A DNA stretch of 64,000 nt from Paenibacillus sp. FSL M7-0420 (GTDB taxonomy: Bacteria > Bacillota > Bacilli > Paenibacillales > Paenibacillaceae), in NCBI RefSeq assembly GCF_038002345.1, contig NZ_JBBOCJ010000001.1, positions 7,068,001 to 7,132,000 of the forward strand, given 5' to 3'. Below, one piece after another: positions 35,925 through 45,538 of this stretch (position 1 is its first letter; every line of letters begins with the position of its first letter). The translations under genes were made by a program, and so were the position numbers. The notes under the pieces were generated by a model that had not been told where the DNA came from, did no database searches, and saw only the letters and a list, made by a program, of their open reading frames with translations.

Positions 35925-36326
35925 ATGAGCCTAAATAACCATGTCATTCAAAGATATAATCCGGAAAATATAGCAAAACCGGTTGGAAGCTACAGCCATG
36001 TCACTAAGATCAGCAGAGACGCTGAAATGTATGTCTTTTCCGGTCAAATCGGGATCGATCAGAACAATAATATCCCTGCCGATTTCAACCAGCAAGTAAC
36101 CCATACGATGAGCAATATTGTTGACATTCTGTCCTCTCAAGGACTAACTCCCGATCATGTCATCAAAATCAACATCTGGGCCACGGAGGAAATCGATTGG
36201 GATCATTTCTATTCCATCTGGAATAAGGTGTTCGGCCCCACGCCGCCCTCCATGACGGTTGCTTATATCCAGGGATTAGGTCTGCCTGAGTTGAAGATTG
36301 AATTGGATGTGTGGGCCGCTGGTTAG
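35925..36326 (+). CDS. RidA/YjgF-family protein
   Basis: Protein of 133 residues of the Rid family, enzymes that hydrolyse reactive enamine/imine intermediates, or related relatives. Visible: YVFSGQIGIDQN, the central HTMSNIVDILSSQGL helix, VIKINIW and the end PELKIELDVWA. The catalytic Arg usual in true RidA (in an RxxV segment near 105) is not evident: the stretch PPSMTVAYIQGLG replaces it, so it may be a non-deaminase subgroup. AAAGGAG precedes the ATG. A strong terminator follows. Confidence 0.88.
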   Translation: MSLNNHVIQRYNPENIAKPVGSYSHVTKISRDAEMYVFSGQIGIDQNNNIPADFNQQVTHTMSNIVDILSSQGLTPDHVIKINIWATEEIDWDHFYSIWNKVFGPTPPSMTVAYIQGLGLPELKIELDVWAAG

Positions 36327-36347
36327 AGCGTAGAGTAAATTAATACA

Positions 36348-36390
36348 CCCAAAACAAGCCCTAGAAGTATTCTAGAGGCTTGTTTTGGGT
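36348..36390 (+). terminator. terminator after RidA gene
   Basis: CCCAAAACAAGCC and GGCTTGTTTTGGG pair exactly with a 16-nt loop, then a T-rich tail (TTTTATTTTTT). Confidence 0.93.
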
Positions 36391-36494
36391 TTTATTTTTT
36401 ACACATGAATTATGATAAGGTTCAGCATATCATTACAAAAGCAAAACTCATTTGTTATAAGAGAACAATTCCATTCATCCACTCCTTATCCAAT

Positions 36495-36603
36495 TGTCCC
36501 TATTCAATCCTTACTTGTCCTAATTCTTTCCGTGAAAACCTGTGCATCCTTGGTTATCATATGTATCTATTGTCCTTATTCTGTCCTTATTTGTCCCTAT
36601 TCC
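36495..36603. repeat. cluster of TTGTCCYTATT direct repeats
   Basis: Five near-copies of TGTCC(C/T)TATTC occur between 36495 and 36603; the last three are packed at about 10-11 bp spacing. They fill a convergent gap and run into the end of the AlbA-type gene. No known element recognised. Confidence 0.55.
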
Positions 36604-38288
36604 CGATCCAATACATACCTAGCGCCCATTCCATGACCTATAACTTTAACTCCATCTGTCGCAAGGTCTTTTATAACTCGCTGAACCTGTTTACTGGTTA
36701 GACCTGTCATCTGTCTAATCTCTCTGTTCGTTAGCTCTCGCTCCCGCAAGATTGATAGTAACCGAATCTTAATAGCTTCTTTATCCAAGCTCTGTTGTCG
36801 CTCATACGTCATGTTACCTTTCAGATGCTCATATGCCGTTCTGGTTAGAGTGTAGTAGCGTCCTCTCCCACGACCGACAGATTCAATTAGATTCATGTTG
36901 TGTGCAAGTCTACTAAGCAATTCCCTTGCTTGCTCCAGACTTCTTTGTGTGACTAGAGCAGCATTATGCGTATCAATATCTTCATGCCGCATCAAATACT
37001 GAATAATCAGAAGATGGTCGACATCAACAAGCTGATTACTTTCCGTCATTTTATTAATCAAGTTCATAAAACCAGTATTTAAAGGGGAAGCTGTGAATGT
37101 TAGTTCGATATGGTTTCCCACTTCCCTGTATATCGGTGGCTCCTTACCCTCAACTAATAGAGAGCGGTAAATCCGGGAGACACCCAGATTAGAACGGTTA
37201 ACGAGTTTTAAGCGATCCAACAAGTCCATCAGATGATTATTTCTAGCTACTGGAGGATGATGGAGAATATTTAGAGGGGTTATTCCACCTATGAACTTGC
37301 CAGGATTAGTTATGATTAGCTTATCTCGATAATGTTTAAGCATCACTGCACCTATCATTCTAAAATCGCGATGACCGAACGCATTTAGCAACGCTTCACG
37401 TAGTGCAATTCGAGGGTAAGTGCTGAACTCCGGATGCACTAATCCAGATTCGATTGTCACCATTGGATTGTCCACAGCTATAAAACGTTCTAATTCGTGT
37501 AATGCAATAGGTATTGCTTGCGTTCCATCGTCACGATGGGAGTAGTCAGTATCACTCATCATCTTGCGGTAGGACCAACGATATTCAGGTACTAGACGAG
37601 CAATTGCATCAGGCCTTCCAACAAGGAGAATTGCGCCTTTTGTAAGGTGATTTCCTTTCAATGCTCCGATTGAGCTAAGTAAATCCTCATCATTTAAATC
37701 TTTTAGTCCATCAGGCGCTCTCTCAGCAGACATCATTTCTCGTATCCGTTCGACTGCAGATGGAGATATGTTATCCTTCCAGTCTTCGTAAACAATCTCT
37801 GCAGTTAAATCCACTTGACCTGTTGTCTCAACCAGTTGTCTTCTTAAAGTACCTGTGAATGGAATACAATCTTTTCCTTGTCTAATTGTTGCAGCGCCGT
37901 CTGTTAAGGTGTATGGGGGTATACCGGGATACACATGCATCAGAAGAATTCTCCCTGTACCTTCAAAGATTCGGATCTCTTCAAATACAGGCGTTATATG
38001 GGGTTCGCTTCTTTCGTATACACACTTCTGTAAAGTAAGCACATCCACCTCATACGGCACACCAATTAGGGCTTTACTCTTTCCTCTAACGCGATCAGCC
38101 ACACCGAAGACGACTGTACCTCCACCTCCATTAGCCATACAAACTGCCATTTTCACCATAAGAGAGAGGTTATCATTTAAGCTGCGATTGCCCCATTCCT
38201 TAAAATCCAAATCCTGCCCTTCAAGATCGTCAGCGACTACAATGTCCAACTGATCCAGCAAAGATATGATTTCGATCCTAGACTTCAT
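36597..38288 (-). CDS. AlbA-domain (Schlafen-type) putative regulator
   Basis: Protein of 563 residues. The N-terminal AlbA_2/divergent AAA_4-type domain covers about 15-130 (EGQDLDFKEWGN, MANGGGGTVVFGV, TIRQGK). A middle HATPase_c_4-like helper region lies near 290-330 (RIALREALLNAFGHRDF, IITNPGKF). A winged helix ends the protein (LTNREIRQMTGLTSKQVQRV). Such proteins are usually annotated as ATP-binding transcriptional regulators, and relatives appear in defence regions. AAGGGAGA precedes the ATG at 38288. More AT-rich than the average of the window. Targets unknown. Confidence 0.87.
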   Translation of the reverse strand: MKSRIEIISLLDQLDIVVADDLEGQDLDFKEWGNRSLNDNLSLMVKMAVCMANGGGGTVVFGVADRVRGKSKALIGVPYEVDVLTLQKCVYERSEPHITPVFEEIRIFEGTGRILLMHVYPGIPPYTLTDGAATIRQGKDCIPFTGTLRRQLVETTGQVDLTAEIVYEDWKDNISPSAVERIREMMSAERAPDGLKDLNDEDLLSSIGALKGNHLTKGAILLVGRPDAIARLVPEYRWSYRKMMSDTDYSHRDDGTQAIPIALHELERFIAVDNPMVTIESGLVHPEFSTYPRIALREALLNAFGHRDFRMIGAVMLKHYRDKLIITNPGKFIGGITPLNILHHPPVARNNHLMDLLDRLKLVNRSNLGVSRIYRSLLVEGKEPPIYREVGNHIELTFTASPLNTGFMNLINKMTESNQLVDVDHLLIIQYLMRHEDIDTHNAALVTQRSLEQARELLSRLAHNMNLIESVGRGRGRYYTLTRTAYEHLKGNMTYERQQSLDKEAIKIRLLSILRERELTNREIRQMTGLTSKQVQRVIKDLATDGVKVIGHGMGARYVLDRE

Positions 38289-38495
38289 TATCGCGCTCTC
38301 CCTTCTTTGTTAAAATGCAAATCTCGTACTGTATAGTTTTGTCATTACTATTTACGTTTAACCCAAGCTCATGCAACTCCGTCTTCTCTATCCACTCACC
38401 TTATATTGCTTTATTATCCCATATGTCTTCCATTTCTGTCCTGAATAATTTCACTTTTTACTTAATTGCAGTATGCACTTTTCTATACTGTAGAA

Positions 38496-38530
38496 AACAA
38501 GCCGCTATCCTTCCTCTGGATACGGCCTGT
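38496..38530 (-). terminator. terminator of the seven-gene operon
   Basis: On the minus strand, ACAGGCCGTATCC and GGATAGCGGCTTGT pair with one bulge around AGAGGAA, then TTTTC. It lies about 90 bp after the last gene. The rest of 38289-38617 shows no gene. Confidence 0.72.
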
Positions 38531-38617
38531 TCCTTATCTGCCTACATAGGCAGCTCTCTTAAAGAGACCTGTCTAGTCTCCTCTTGTCATCCTTACGCTG
38601 TTCATTCCAACTTCATA

Positions 38618-41128
38618 TCACTCCCCCTCCGCCTTCTTCGGCGCAGGCCGCTCATAAATCACAGCATAAGTCTCATTGCCCAGCAGAATACGTTTGCCCT
38701 GGAACTCGTCATAGATGTTCAACCGCACCGTGCCGCCGTTAAGGGCCTTGTATGCTTTGTTGTTCAGCGGGAAGGACAAGCTGCCCGTGGCTCCCGCACC
38801 AGCCGGTCCGTCTCCCAGAGGCAGAAGCTGCTCCGACGGCTGACCGAACGGATCGATCAGCTCGGCTACGAGCTTATGCTCATTCGCCTCAGCAACATAC
38901 TGCTCACTGCGGGTTAACCGGTAGTTCATCTGTACCTCTATGGACTCCCGGTCTTCAGGCATAGTAGCGGTCACCTGGTTCACGGACAGGGAGTACGGGA
39001 ACAGGTCCAGCTTCTGAAGGGACGGCTGCGGAGCAGGATTGGCCGGACTCAGCCCCAGGCCCACGGTCTGGATGTAAGCGGCCGGCACTGCGCCGGGTGT
39101 GGTCAGCTTGCCTTCGGCGATGCCTTCCCCGAGGAAAAGGGTTAGATCCGACGCATTGATCTCCGGAGGAAGCTTACTCCAGACGGTTACGAGACTCTTC
39201 TCTTTGGGGTTCAGGGCTGCGGCGGACTGCGAGATTACCGCCTCGAAATACTGCCGATCCGGGGTCCGGTAGTAGCCCACCAGCTGCGCCGGCTGGGTCT
39301 TACGTAGTTCCTCGTTGGTCATCACCAGCTCGGTATAGATCAGCTTGGAATCGGTGCCCGGATAGATCCGGCTCTGCCGCTCCAGAATCTCTGCCTTCTT
39401 CCCGGCCAGCTCCAGGCGGAAGGGTTGACCGGCCGCTACGGTTCTTAAGGTATTCTCCACCTGGCTGGTGAACAGCGTAAGGAAATTCGCCTGGGTCTCT
39501 TCCGAAGGATACTGGAGGATCACCTTCAGCTTCGTCAGCTGATAAGAATAGGGAAGGTTCCCCGTGATATACAGAACCGCTGTCTCCTGCGGGGCCAATT
39601 GGCTCTTGGAGCCTTCGATCACCATCTGCGCACTGCCGCTGATATCGAGATCCCCCGCCTTCAGAAGCGCTGTTAGCGCCGGAAGCTGCACATTCGTGGA
39701 CCCTGAGTTGCGGAGGCTGATCTTGGTCACGACCTGATCGCGGTCCGACCACGGCAGGCGTTCCACCGATTCCAGCTTCACCACGAAGGTACCCAGACTG
39801 TTCTGCACGGGGTACTCAGTCGCCAGCAGATGATTCGGCTGTAAGGAGTAGGGAATCTGATAGTAAGCCGCCGGGAAGGCGATCCGGCCCTCTTCTGCCG
39901 GCTCGTTCATCTGTAGCTGGAGCACTCCCTGATTAAGCTTCAGGGGCAGCTCTGCGCTGAGCTCGACCACCCGCTCTTCCAGCGGCTTCAGACTGAGACC
40001 GGCCAGTGCCTTATTGCTGACCGGATAGCTGTACCCTTCGGCAGTCGTCAGGCTGAAGGGATAGGCCGGAATCGTCACCGCTTGGTTGCCTGTGTTGCGC
40101 ACCCGGAATTTCAAGCTCCATTTTGCCAGGTTATCCTCCGAATATACCGCTGCGCTTGCGAGCTGTGTCTCAATTGTATGGTTAGCAACCTTAAGCTTCG
40201 CAACGGCATTAGCGGGTACGGTGAAGTTGGGCGACTGTGCAGCAGGCAGCTTATACTCAGCCACCGGCAGGTTCAGCTGCAGCTCGCTGTCTTCCTGGAC
40301 GAATTGCAGGGACATATTATCCGTCTTCGTATAGGAGGGGATGTCCGCCAGATACTGCACGGTCCGTTGCTCCTTGGGCTGAATCTGGTAATCGGCAGGA
40401 GCGGCATTCAGTTCAAATCTGGAGCCTCCCGAGGATATCAGATATCCCTTCAGGCCCGTGTCCTTAAGCACCTTGGTGCCCGAATTGGCGAAGCTGATGC
40501 CTACCCTGGCATACACTTTTCCGTTAGCCTTAACGATCTGCAGGCTCTCGGCCTTACTGATCACCGGCATACCCGCCAGGACCAGCTTCTTGCTCTGCCC
40601 TCTGGCGGTGGCTACCGAATAGGAACCCGGAATCGTGAACATCCCCAGCTTCTTCTGGTAATTCGTCTGGCTGAAGTCCCAGCCGTACAGGGCGATGCGG
40701 ACTCCGGTTATTTTGGCAGCCTTCCCCGCATTGACATAATACGTGACCGACTGGCTGCTATTAGCCGGAATAGACTTGATCGCAGCACTGCCCGTCACCG
40801 GCTTGCCTTGAATAACTGCGCCGCTTGAGGTAGTAACCTTGGAGAAATAATCAATCAGGCTCACGTTGCTGTTACTCCCGTTGACGTAATTCAGGGTGTA
40901 CGTAATCATATTCCCGCTCTCCTGGGGCTGAAGGGCAGCGTCCAGCAGCTTCACGCTCACCCCGCTCTTCAATGAGACCGCCCCCAGTCCCTCCAGCGTG
41001 GACACGGCGGCTGTAGCCGCCTTTCCCGCTGAAGACCCGGCCGCCGCATAGGCTCCGAAGGCGATGGACTGGCTGAGAACCGCCAGGCTTAGCATGGCGA
41101 CAGCATATTTTCTAGTGGAATAATTCAT
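38618..41128 (-). CDS. large secreted beta-rich protein, unknown family
   Basis: Secreted protein of 836 residues: signal peptide MNYSTRKYAVAMLSLAVLSQ with an AYA-A cleavage region near residue 29, then repeated beta-sandwich-like segments with recurring phrases (ANSGTKVLKDTGLKGYLI, RNTGNQAVTIPAYPFSLTT, LRNSGSTNVQLPALTALL), typical of extracellular Ig-like modules. No anchor or catalytic motif. GGGAGGAGAG precedes the ATG. It closes the operon of importer-type permeases, HlyD-type adaptor, binding protein and two-component pair, so it is probably the exported or surface client of that system (inference). Confidence 0.85.
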   Translation of the reverse strand: MNYSTRKYAVAMLSLAVLSQSIAFGAYAAAGSSAGKAATAAVSTLEGLGAVSLKSGVSVKLLDAALQPQESGNMITYTLNYVNGSNSNVSLIDYFSKVTTSSGAVIQGKPVTGSAAIKSIPANSSQSVTYYVNAGKAAKITGVRIALYGWDFSQTNYQKKLGMFTIPGSYSVATARGQSKKLVLAGMPVISKAESLQIVKANGKVYARVGISFANSGTKVLKDTGLKGYLISSGGSRFELNAAPADYQIQPKEQRTVQYLADIPSYTKTDNMSLQFVQEDSELQLNLPVAEYKLPAAQSPNFTVPANAVAKLKVANHTIETQLASAAVYSEDNLAKWSLKFRVRNTGNQAVTIPAYPFSLTTAEGYSYPVSNKALAGLSLKPLEERVVELSAELPLKLNQGVLQLQMNEPAEEGRIAFPAAYYQIPYSLQPNHLLATEYPVQNSLGTFVVKLESVERLPWSDRDQVVTKISLRNSGSTNVQLPALTALLKAGDLDISGSAQMVIEGSKSQLAPQETAVLYITGNLPYSYQLTKLKVILQYPSEETQANFLTLFTSQVENTLRTVAAGQPFRLELAGKKAEILERQSRIYPGTDSKLIYTELVMTNEELRKTQPAQLVGYYRTPDRQYFEAVISQSAAALNPKEKSLVTVWSKLPPEINASDLTLFLGEGIAEGKLTTPGAVPAAYIQTVGLGLSPANPAPQPSLQKLDLFPYSLSVNQVTATMPEDRESIEVQMNYRLTRSEQYVAEANEHKLVAELIDPFGQPSEQLLPLGDGPAGAGATGSLSFPLNNKAYKALNGGTVRLNIYDEFQGKRILLGNETYAVIYERPAPKKAEGE

Positions 41129-41152
41129 AATTCTCTCCTCCCTTAACTTCGC

Positions 41153-42241
41153 TTAAGCTTGCGGCAGCCGGACCTCGAACCTCGTCCGCAGCTCATTGCT
41201 CTCTACAGACAGGCTCCCGTCATGCTGCTCTACAATATTGCGTGCAATGAACAGTCCCAGGCCGGTCCCGCCCTCCTGATGTGTCCGTGCCCGGTCCCCC
41301 GAGTAATACATCTCGAAGATATGCGGCTGCTCCTCCGGCGGAATGGGATTTCCGTAATTGATGACCTCAACCGCTACTGAACCTGAATCAGGGCGGCTGT
41401 TAATATCCACATAACCGCCTTCCTGCCCGTAACGGGCGGCGTTAGTCAGCAGATTGCCTAATACGCGTACCAGCAGCTCCCCGTCCCCGTAGATTATTAG
41501 GCCAGGAGTCACATTCAGCCGGGAGGTCAGGCCATTGCGCTCGAATACCGGGTACATCTCCTCGTTCAATTGCCGCAGCAATTCGGTAATATCCAGATAT
41601 GTCTTCACCACAGACAGTGTGTCATGGTTCATCCTGGTGATCTCGAACAGCCCGTCAATCAGCTTCTCCAGCCGCTGGGACTTGGTGAAGGCAATCGTCG
41701 CATAATGCCGGATCGTCTCCACTGGTAATTGCTCATCCCTCAGAATCAGATCCAAATATCCGAGAACGGACGTCAGCGGTGTACGCAGATCATGCGCCAG
41801 ATTGACGACTAGCTGGTCCTTGCTGCTCTCGGCGAAATCACCTCTTTGTACCGCCTCCTGCAGCTTGGCCCCGGCCACATTCAGATCCTCTGCGATTGCG
41901 CTGAACTCATCCCTTGAGGCAATCCGCACCTGATTCTGGAAATCTCCGCCCGCCAGATGATGAATCCCCTTGGAAATCTCGTTAAGGTAGCGGATGTACG
42001 GCTTGGTGAACATGAAGAATAAGACCAGCATGATCGGAATGAACAGCATCAGAGACACATTGAAGTCTCCGATCCTGTAGATGAACCGGCGGATTTCCGC
42101 CTCCGGGTCCTCCCACTTCACCCCGGCGTAATAGAGCTGAAGCAGCTTGAAGATCCCGTAGGTGATCCCGGCGGAGAGCAGCATGCTTACGCCCAGTAAC
42201 TGAACCAGTCTGGTTCTGAAGCCCCGGCGTCTCTTAGGCAT
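41153..42241 (-). CDS. sensor histidine kinase
   Basis: Membrane kinase of 362 residues: helices near 11-37 and 60-80, a short extracellular loop between (about 20 residues), HAMP, HisKA with His150 (LVVNLAHDLRTPL), ATPase domain with NLLTNAARYG, EQPHIFEMYYSG and GTGLGLFIARNIVEQH. The tiny outer loop suggests intramembrane sensing of the kind seen in BceS/VanS-like kinases. The ATG at 42241 overlaps the end of the regulator gene; a GTG at 42259 is an alternative. Lies between the regulator and the secreted protein gene. Confidence 0.9.
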   Translation of the reverse strand: MPKRRRGFRTRLVQLLGVSMLLSAGITYGIFKLLQLYYAGVKWEDPEAEIRRFIYRIGDFNVSLMLFIPIMLVLFFMFTKPYIRYLNEISKGIHHLAGGDFQNQVRIASRDEFSAIAEDLNVAGAKLQEAVQRGDFAESSKDQLVVNLAHDLRTPLTSVLGYLDLILRDEQLPVETIRHYATIAFTKSQRLEKLIDGLFEITRMNHDTLSVVKTYLDITELLRQLNEEMYPVFERNGLTSRLNVTPGLIIYGDGELLVRVLGNLLTNAARYGQEGGYVDINSRPDSGSVAVEVINYGNPIPPEEQPHIFEMYYSGDRARTHQEGGTGLGLFIARNIVEQHDGSLSVESNELRTRFEVRLPQA

Positions 42242-42932
42242 TGAACGTGTACCCGACACCCCAGATGGTCTTGATGAACCGGTCCTTGTTCTGATCCTCT
42301 CCCAGCTTCCTGCGCAGGGTGCGGATATGTACCATCACTGTATTCCCGCTCTCATAGTACGCCTCGCCCCATACCTGCTGAAATATGCTCTCTGCACTGA
42401 ACACCTGCTTCGAGTGGCTCGCCAGCAGATAGAGGATGTCGAATTCCTTCGGCGTAAGGTCAATCTCTTCTCCATACAGCGTAACGGTGTGCTGGTCAGG
42501 GGAGATGATCAGCCCGCCCAGCTCCAGAACCGAAGTCAGATGGGCACCCGGAGGCTGGCTGAACTGCAGGGAGCGCCGTAACTGGGAATTGACCCGGGCC
42601 AGCAGCTCCATCGGATTGAAGGGCTTGATCATATAATCGTCCGCGCCCATGACAAGGCCGGTAATCTTATCGAAGTCAGAAGTCTTGGCACTGAGGAAAA
42701 TAATCGGCAGATTATGCTTCACCCGCACCTGGCGGGTGACCTCGTATCCGTCCAGCTTCGGCATCATAATATCCAGGATGGCCAGATCAATGGATTGGGA
42801 CTGAATAGCCTGAACGGCCGCTTGGCCGTCGGATACCTGAAAGCAGTGATACCCTTCCTTCTCCAGGTGCAGGGCAATCAGGCCGGCAATCTCTTTCTCG
42901 TCCTCTGCGATCAGAATAGTAACTCGCTTCAT
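42234..42932 (-). CDS. OmpR/VanR-type response regulator
   Basis: Regulator of 232 residues: receiver with phospho-acceptor Asp54 (LAILDIMMPKLDG), Lys in MIKPFN, winged-helix output (DLTPKEFDILYLLASH, VMVHIRTLRRKLG, KTIWGVGYTF). GGAGGG precedes the ATG. Probably controls its own operon through the 11-bp repeats found upstream of the first gene (47349-47370). Confidence 0.93.
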   Translation of the reverse strand: MKRVTILIAEDEKEIAGLIALHLEKEGYHCFQVSDGQAAVQAIQSQSIDLAILDIMMPKLDGYEVTRQVRVKHNLPIIFLSAKTSDFDKITGLVMGADDYMIKPFNPMELLARVNSQLRRSLQFSQPPGAHLTSVLELGGLIISPDQHTVTLYGEEIDLTPKEFDILYLLASHSKQVFSAESIFQQVWGEAYYESGNTVMVHIRTLRRKLGEDQNKDRFIKTIWGVGYTFNA

Positions 42933-42956
42933 ACCGGGACCCTCCTAGGCCTGAAT

Positions 42957-44282
42957 CTATTCGTTAAGGTACGTAGTCGCCTTGTTCTGAATCAGCTTGG
43001 CCACATCCTCTGCTGTCTTCTGTCCGCTGAAGAACGCGCCTGCTTCCTCGCCGATGATGCTCAGAATCTTCACATCCATCATAGCGAAGTTATCCGCTGT
43101 ATCCATCATGTCTTGGAACACCTTGAATTGTCCCTCAGGAACACTTGCAAGCTTGCCGTCCGGGAGCTTATACGTCCCGCTCTTCACCTGCTGCTGAAGC
43201 TCACTGAACTGCTTGTCATTAAGCGATCGGAGCAGGGAGAAGCCTTCTCTGCTCTGCAGGGACTGAACTTCATCAGAGAGCAGGAACTCCATGAACGTCC
43301 AGGCTTGTTCGGCAACCGGCGATTTGGCCTGTATCGCAAACGTATAGCTCGGAATAATTCTCATGGCCCCGGAAGTTCCGCTATGCGGCTTATACAGCAG
43401 CTTCGGATTGGCAAAATTGGTATACGGAATGTTGATGAAATCCGCCGGGCCCTGTATAACGGCAGAATAGAACAATTGATTCTCGGTCTCCACCGGCTCG
43501 GTGGTCATCAATTTCTCTTGATACATCTCGTTAATCTCCCGCATCATAAATATGAAGGCAGGGGAATCAAACTTGGCCTTGCGTGCAGCTACGTCTACGA
43601 ACTGGTTATAGCCGTCGACCACCATCTCCTGAAGCAGCATATCCGGCGGATTATTCGGAAGCGCGTAGCGGTGTGCGGCCCCCGCTTGTTGCTCCGACGC
43701 GATCAGCGATTTGGATACTTTTTTCCAATCCTGCCAAGTCCAGCTCTTATCAATGATTTCCGCTTGCTTAAGTACATCCCCGTCTCCAAAGAAAGCTCTC
43801 AGGCTGAACCCGGATGGAATGATATAGGTGCCCCCGTTCACCTTCAGCGCATCCAGCACATTCATTTGCAGGTCCTCCTGCTTCAGCGTCTTCGACTGCT
43901 TGAGGTAATCATTCATATCAAGGAATAGCTTCTTGCTCACGTAATCACTGGCGGGCAGACTGCCCGTTTCATAAATATCGGCTCCTTTGCCTGAGAGCAA
44001 TGCCGTACCGGCGGTTTTCTGATACTTCTCATAATCCGGCCCCTCCATCTTCTCGCTGATCCCCTTATACGCCTGAATCTGCAAGTCGATATCCGGGTAA
44101 GCTTGTTCAAACTTCTGCTCAACCGCACGGTAGAACTCACTATCCTGCTGGACCGATAACGTAACAACCGTCTTCCCCCCGGTGCTTGGAGCCTCTGTAT
44201 TGCTCCCTGAACTGCATGCTGACATCATCGTTGTAAAAGCAAGGCTCATCCCCAGAAAGCCCATTTTGTTAATCATTTTCAT
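42957..44282 (-). CDS. solute-binding lipoprotein of the mixed operon
   Basis: Extracellular binding lipoprotein of 441 residues, family 1 type. The lipobox is MSAC near residue 23; the mature domain starts TVVTLSVQQDSEFYRAVEQK. GGAGGTAG precedes the ATG. It lies after the adaptor gene and belongs with the permeases at 45539 and 46428, so a sugar importer can be built apart from the ATPase. The ligand is unknown. Confidence 0.92.
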   Translation of the reverse strand: MKMINKMGFLGMSLAFTTMMSACSSGSNTEAPSTGGKTVVTLSVQQDSEFYRAVEQKFEQAYPDIDLQIQAYKGISEKMEGPDYEKYQKTAGTALLSGKGADIYETGSLPASDYVSKKLFLDMNDYLKQSKTLKQEDLQMNVLDALKVNGGTYIIPSGFSLRAFFGDGDVLKQAEIIDKSWTWQDWKKVSKSLIASEQQAGAAHRYALPNNPPDMLLQEMVVDGYNQFVDVAARKAKFDSPAFIFMMREINEMYQEKLMTTEPVETENQLFYSAVIQGPADFINIPYTNFANPKLLYKPHSGTSGAMRIIPSYTFAIQAKSPVAEQAWTFMEFLLSDEVQSLQSREGFSLLRSLNDKQFSELQQQVKSGTYKLPDGKLASVPEGQFKVFQDMMDTADNFAMMDVKILSIIGEEAGAFFSGQKTAEDVAKLIQNKATTYLNE

Positions 44283-44331
44283 CTTTCGCTACCTCCAATA
44301 ATTGTTCGTATAGTATGCCGTACTCCTACGG

Positions 44332-45516
44332 TTATTGCAGACGTACGCGGTTCCCGTCCTGCAAGGGCTCACTGCTCTCCAAAATAATCATCTCGTCCCC
44401 ATACAGGTTATCCGTCTGAATCATGCTGTCCGGGCCGTTCGTGATACTGGAGCGGATCTGAACCTCGCGGGCGACAAACGTATTGCCTAATGCCCCCCTC
44501 TGCTCCTCGATGGTATAGACGAAGCTGCGCCCGCCCGTCTGATGGATGGCCTTAGTCGGTACCACCACACCCTCCTGAAGGGACGGCTTCTTCAGCTTAA
44601 TCTGAACCTGCTCACCCCCCTGGAGCGAACCCTCATTCATTACAATGAAGACCGTCTTCTGCGCGATGTCCTCCGCCCCGCTGTTATCCTCACCGGCCGG
44701 ACTTCCCGCACGCGCCTGAGCGCTCTTGATCTCTGCAATCTTTCCCGGCAATATCCGGGCCGATGGCCCCTCAGCAGAATGAACCTCCACCTCAAGCTTC
44801 TCCCCCAGGGTAATTCCAAGGCTGGATAATAGCCCAGCGTCCGCTGTGAAATCGAATTGGAACCCCTCGCGGCTGCTCGACAGCACCAGATCCGGCTCGC
44901 CCGATGACAGTATCCCCGGCAGGGCATTCAACTGGGTCACAATCCCGTCGAAGGGTGCCTTAAGCTGCTGCTCCGCCGTTAACCGCTCTCTCAATCCGGC
45001 AATTTTCCGCGCCTGGGTGACCTGATCGACCTTGCCCGCTTCAATCTCGCGCCGTGCCTTGCGAATCTGAAGCTCATCGCCTTCCGCATACGTCTGAATG
45101 AACTGATCCTGCAGCGTCTGCTGCGCGATCTTTTGCTTATCGAGCGCCGCGACTTCATCCTTCAGCTCCGCTTCGGCGACCTGGCTGTCATAGCGGATCA
45201 GCGTCTGCCCCTTCGTGACCCGTTCCCCCTCCTTCACAAGAACCTGCCTGACCTTCCAGCCGCTGGCATTCAGGAGCTTCGCTTCTCTCAAGGGCGTAAG
45301 CTTCCCGCTGCCCTCCAGCGTGAATTCCAGGCTCTTGGTCTGCGGCTTGACCGTGGTCACCTTGGGCAGGGTCAACGACTGCAGCGTATTGCTGAAGAAG
45401 GTGAAGAAGAGTAACACGCCCATGAGCAGAAGGAAGGCTGTTCTGATATTTTTTTTGCGCCTGCGGTCTGCGGGCACTCCTGTAGTCTCCATATTCCGTC
45501 TATCTCCTCCTGCCAT
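44332..45516 (-). CDS. HlyD/RND-type periplasmic adaptor (membrane fusion protein)
   Basis: Protein of 394 residues with an N-terminal membrane anchor (IRTAFLLLMGVLLFFTFFSN), a biotinyl-lipoyl-like half (LNASGWKVRQVLVKEGERVT, then LKAPFDGIVTQLNAL), a coiled-coil hairpin between them at about 105-175, and a beta-barrel/membrane-proximal end (GVVVPTKAIHQTGGRSFVYT). Such adaptors work with exporters, yet no MacB or RND pump is encoded here; neighbours are sugar-import permeases. GAGGG precedes the ATG at 45516; an ATG eight codons in is also possible. Confidence 0.88.
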   Translation of the reverse strand: MAGGDRRNMETTGVPADRRRKKNIRTAFLLLMGVLLFFTFFSNTLQSLTLPKVTTVKPQTKSLEFTLEGSGKLTPLREAKLLNASGWKVRQVLVKEGERVTKGQTLIRYDSQVAEAELKDEVAALDKQKIAQQTLQDQFIQTYAEGDELQIRKARREIEAGKVDQVTQARKIAGLRERLTAEQQLKAPFDGIVTQLNALPGILSSGEPDLVLSSSREGFQFDFTADAGLLSSLGITLGEKLEVEVHSAEGPSARILPGKIAEIKSAQARAGSPAGEDNSGAEDIAQKTVFIVMNEGSLQGGEQVQIKLKKPSLQEGVVVPTKAIHQTGGRSFVYTIEEQRGALGNTFVAREVQIRSSITNGPDSMIQTDNLYGDEMIILESSEPLQDGNRVRLQ

Positions 45517-45538
45517 TAAAATCCCTCACACACGAACA

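Noticed and set aside
38315..38917. 200-codon plus-strand frame
   Set aside because: Half of it is antisense to the secreted protein gene and the rest lies in an AT-rich gap with a terminator for the minus strand; no ribosome binding site.
44332..45516. MacA of a MacAB exporter
   Set aside because: No MacB-type ATPase/permease is encoded nearby, so the gene is left as a generic HlyD/RND-type adaptor.
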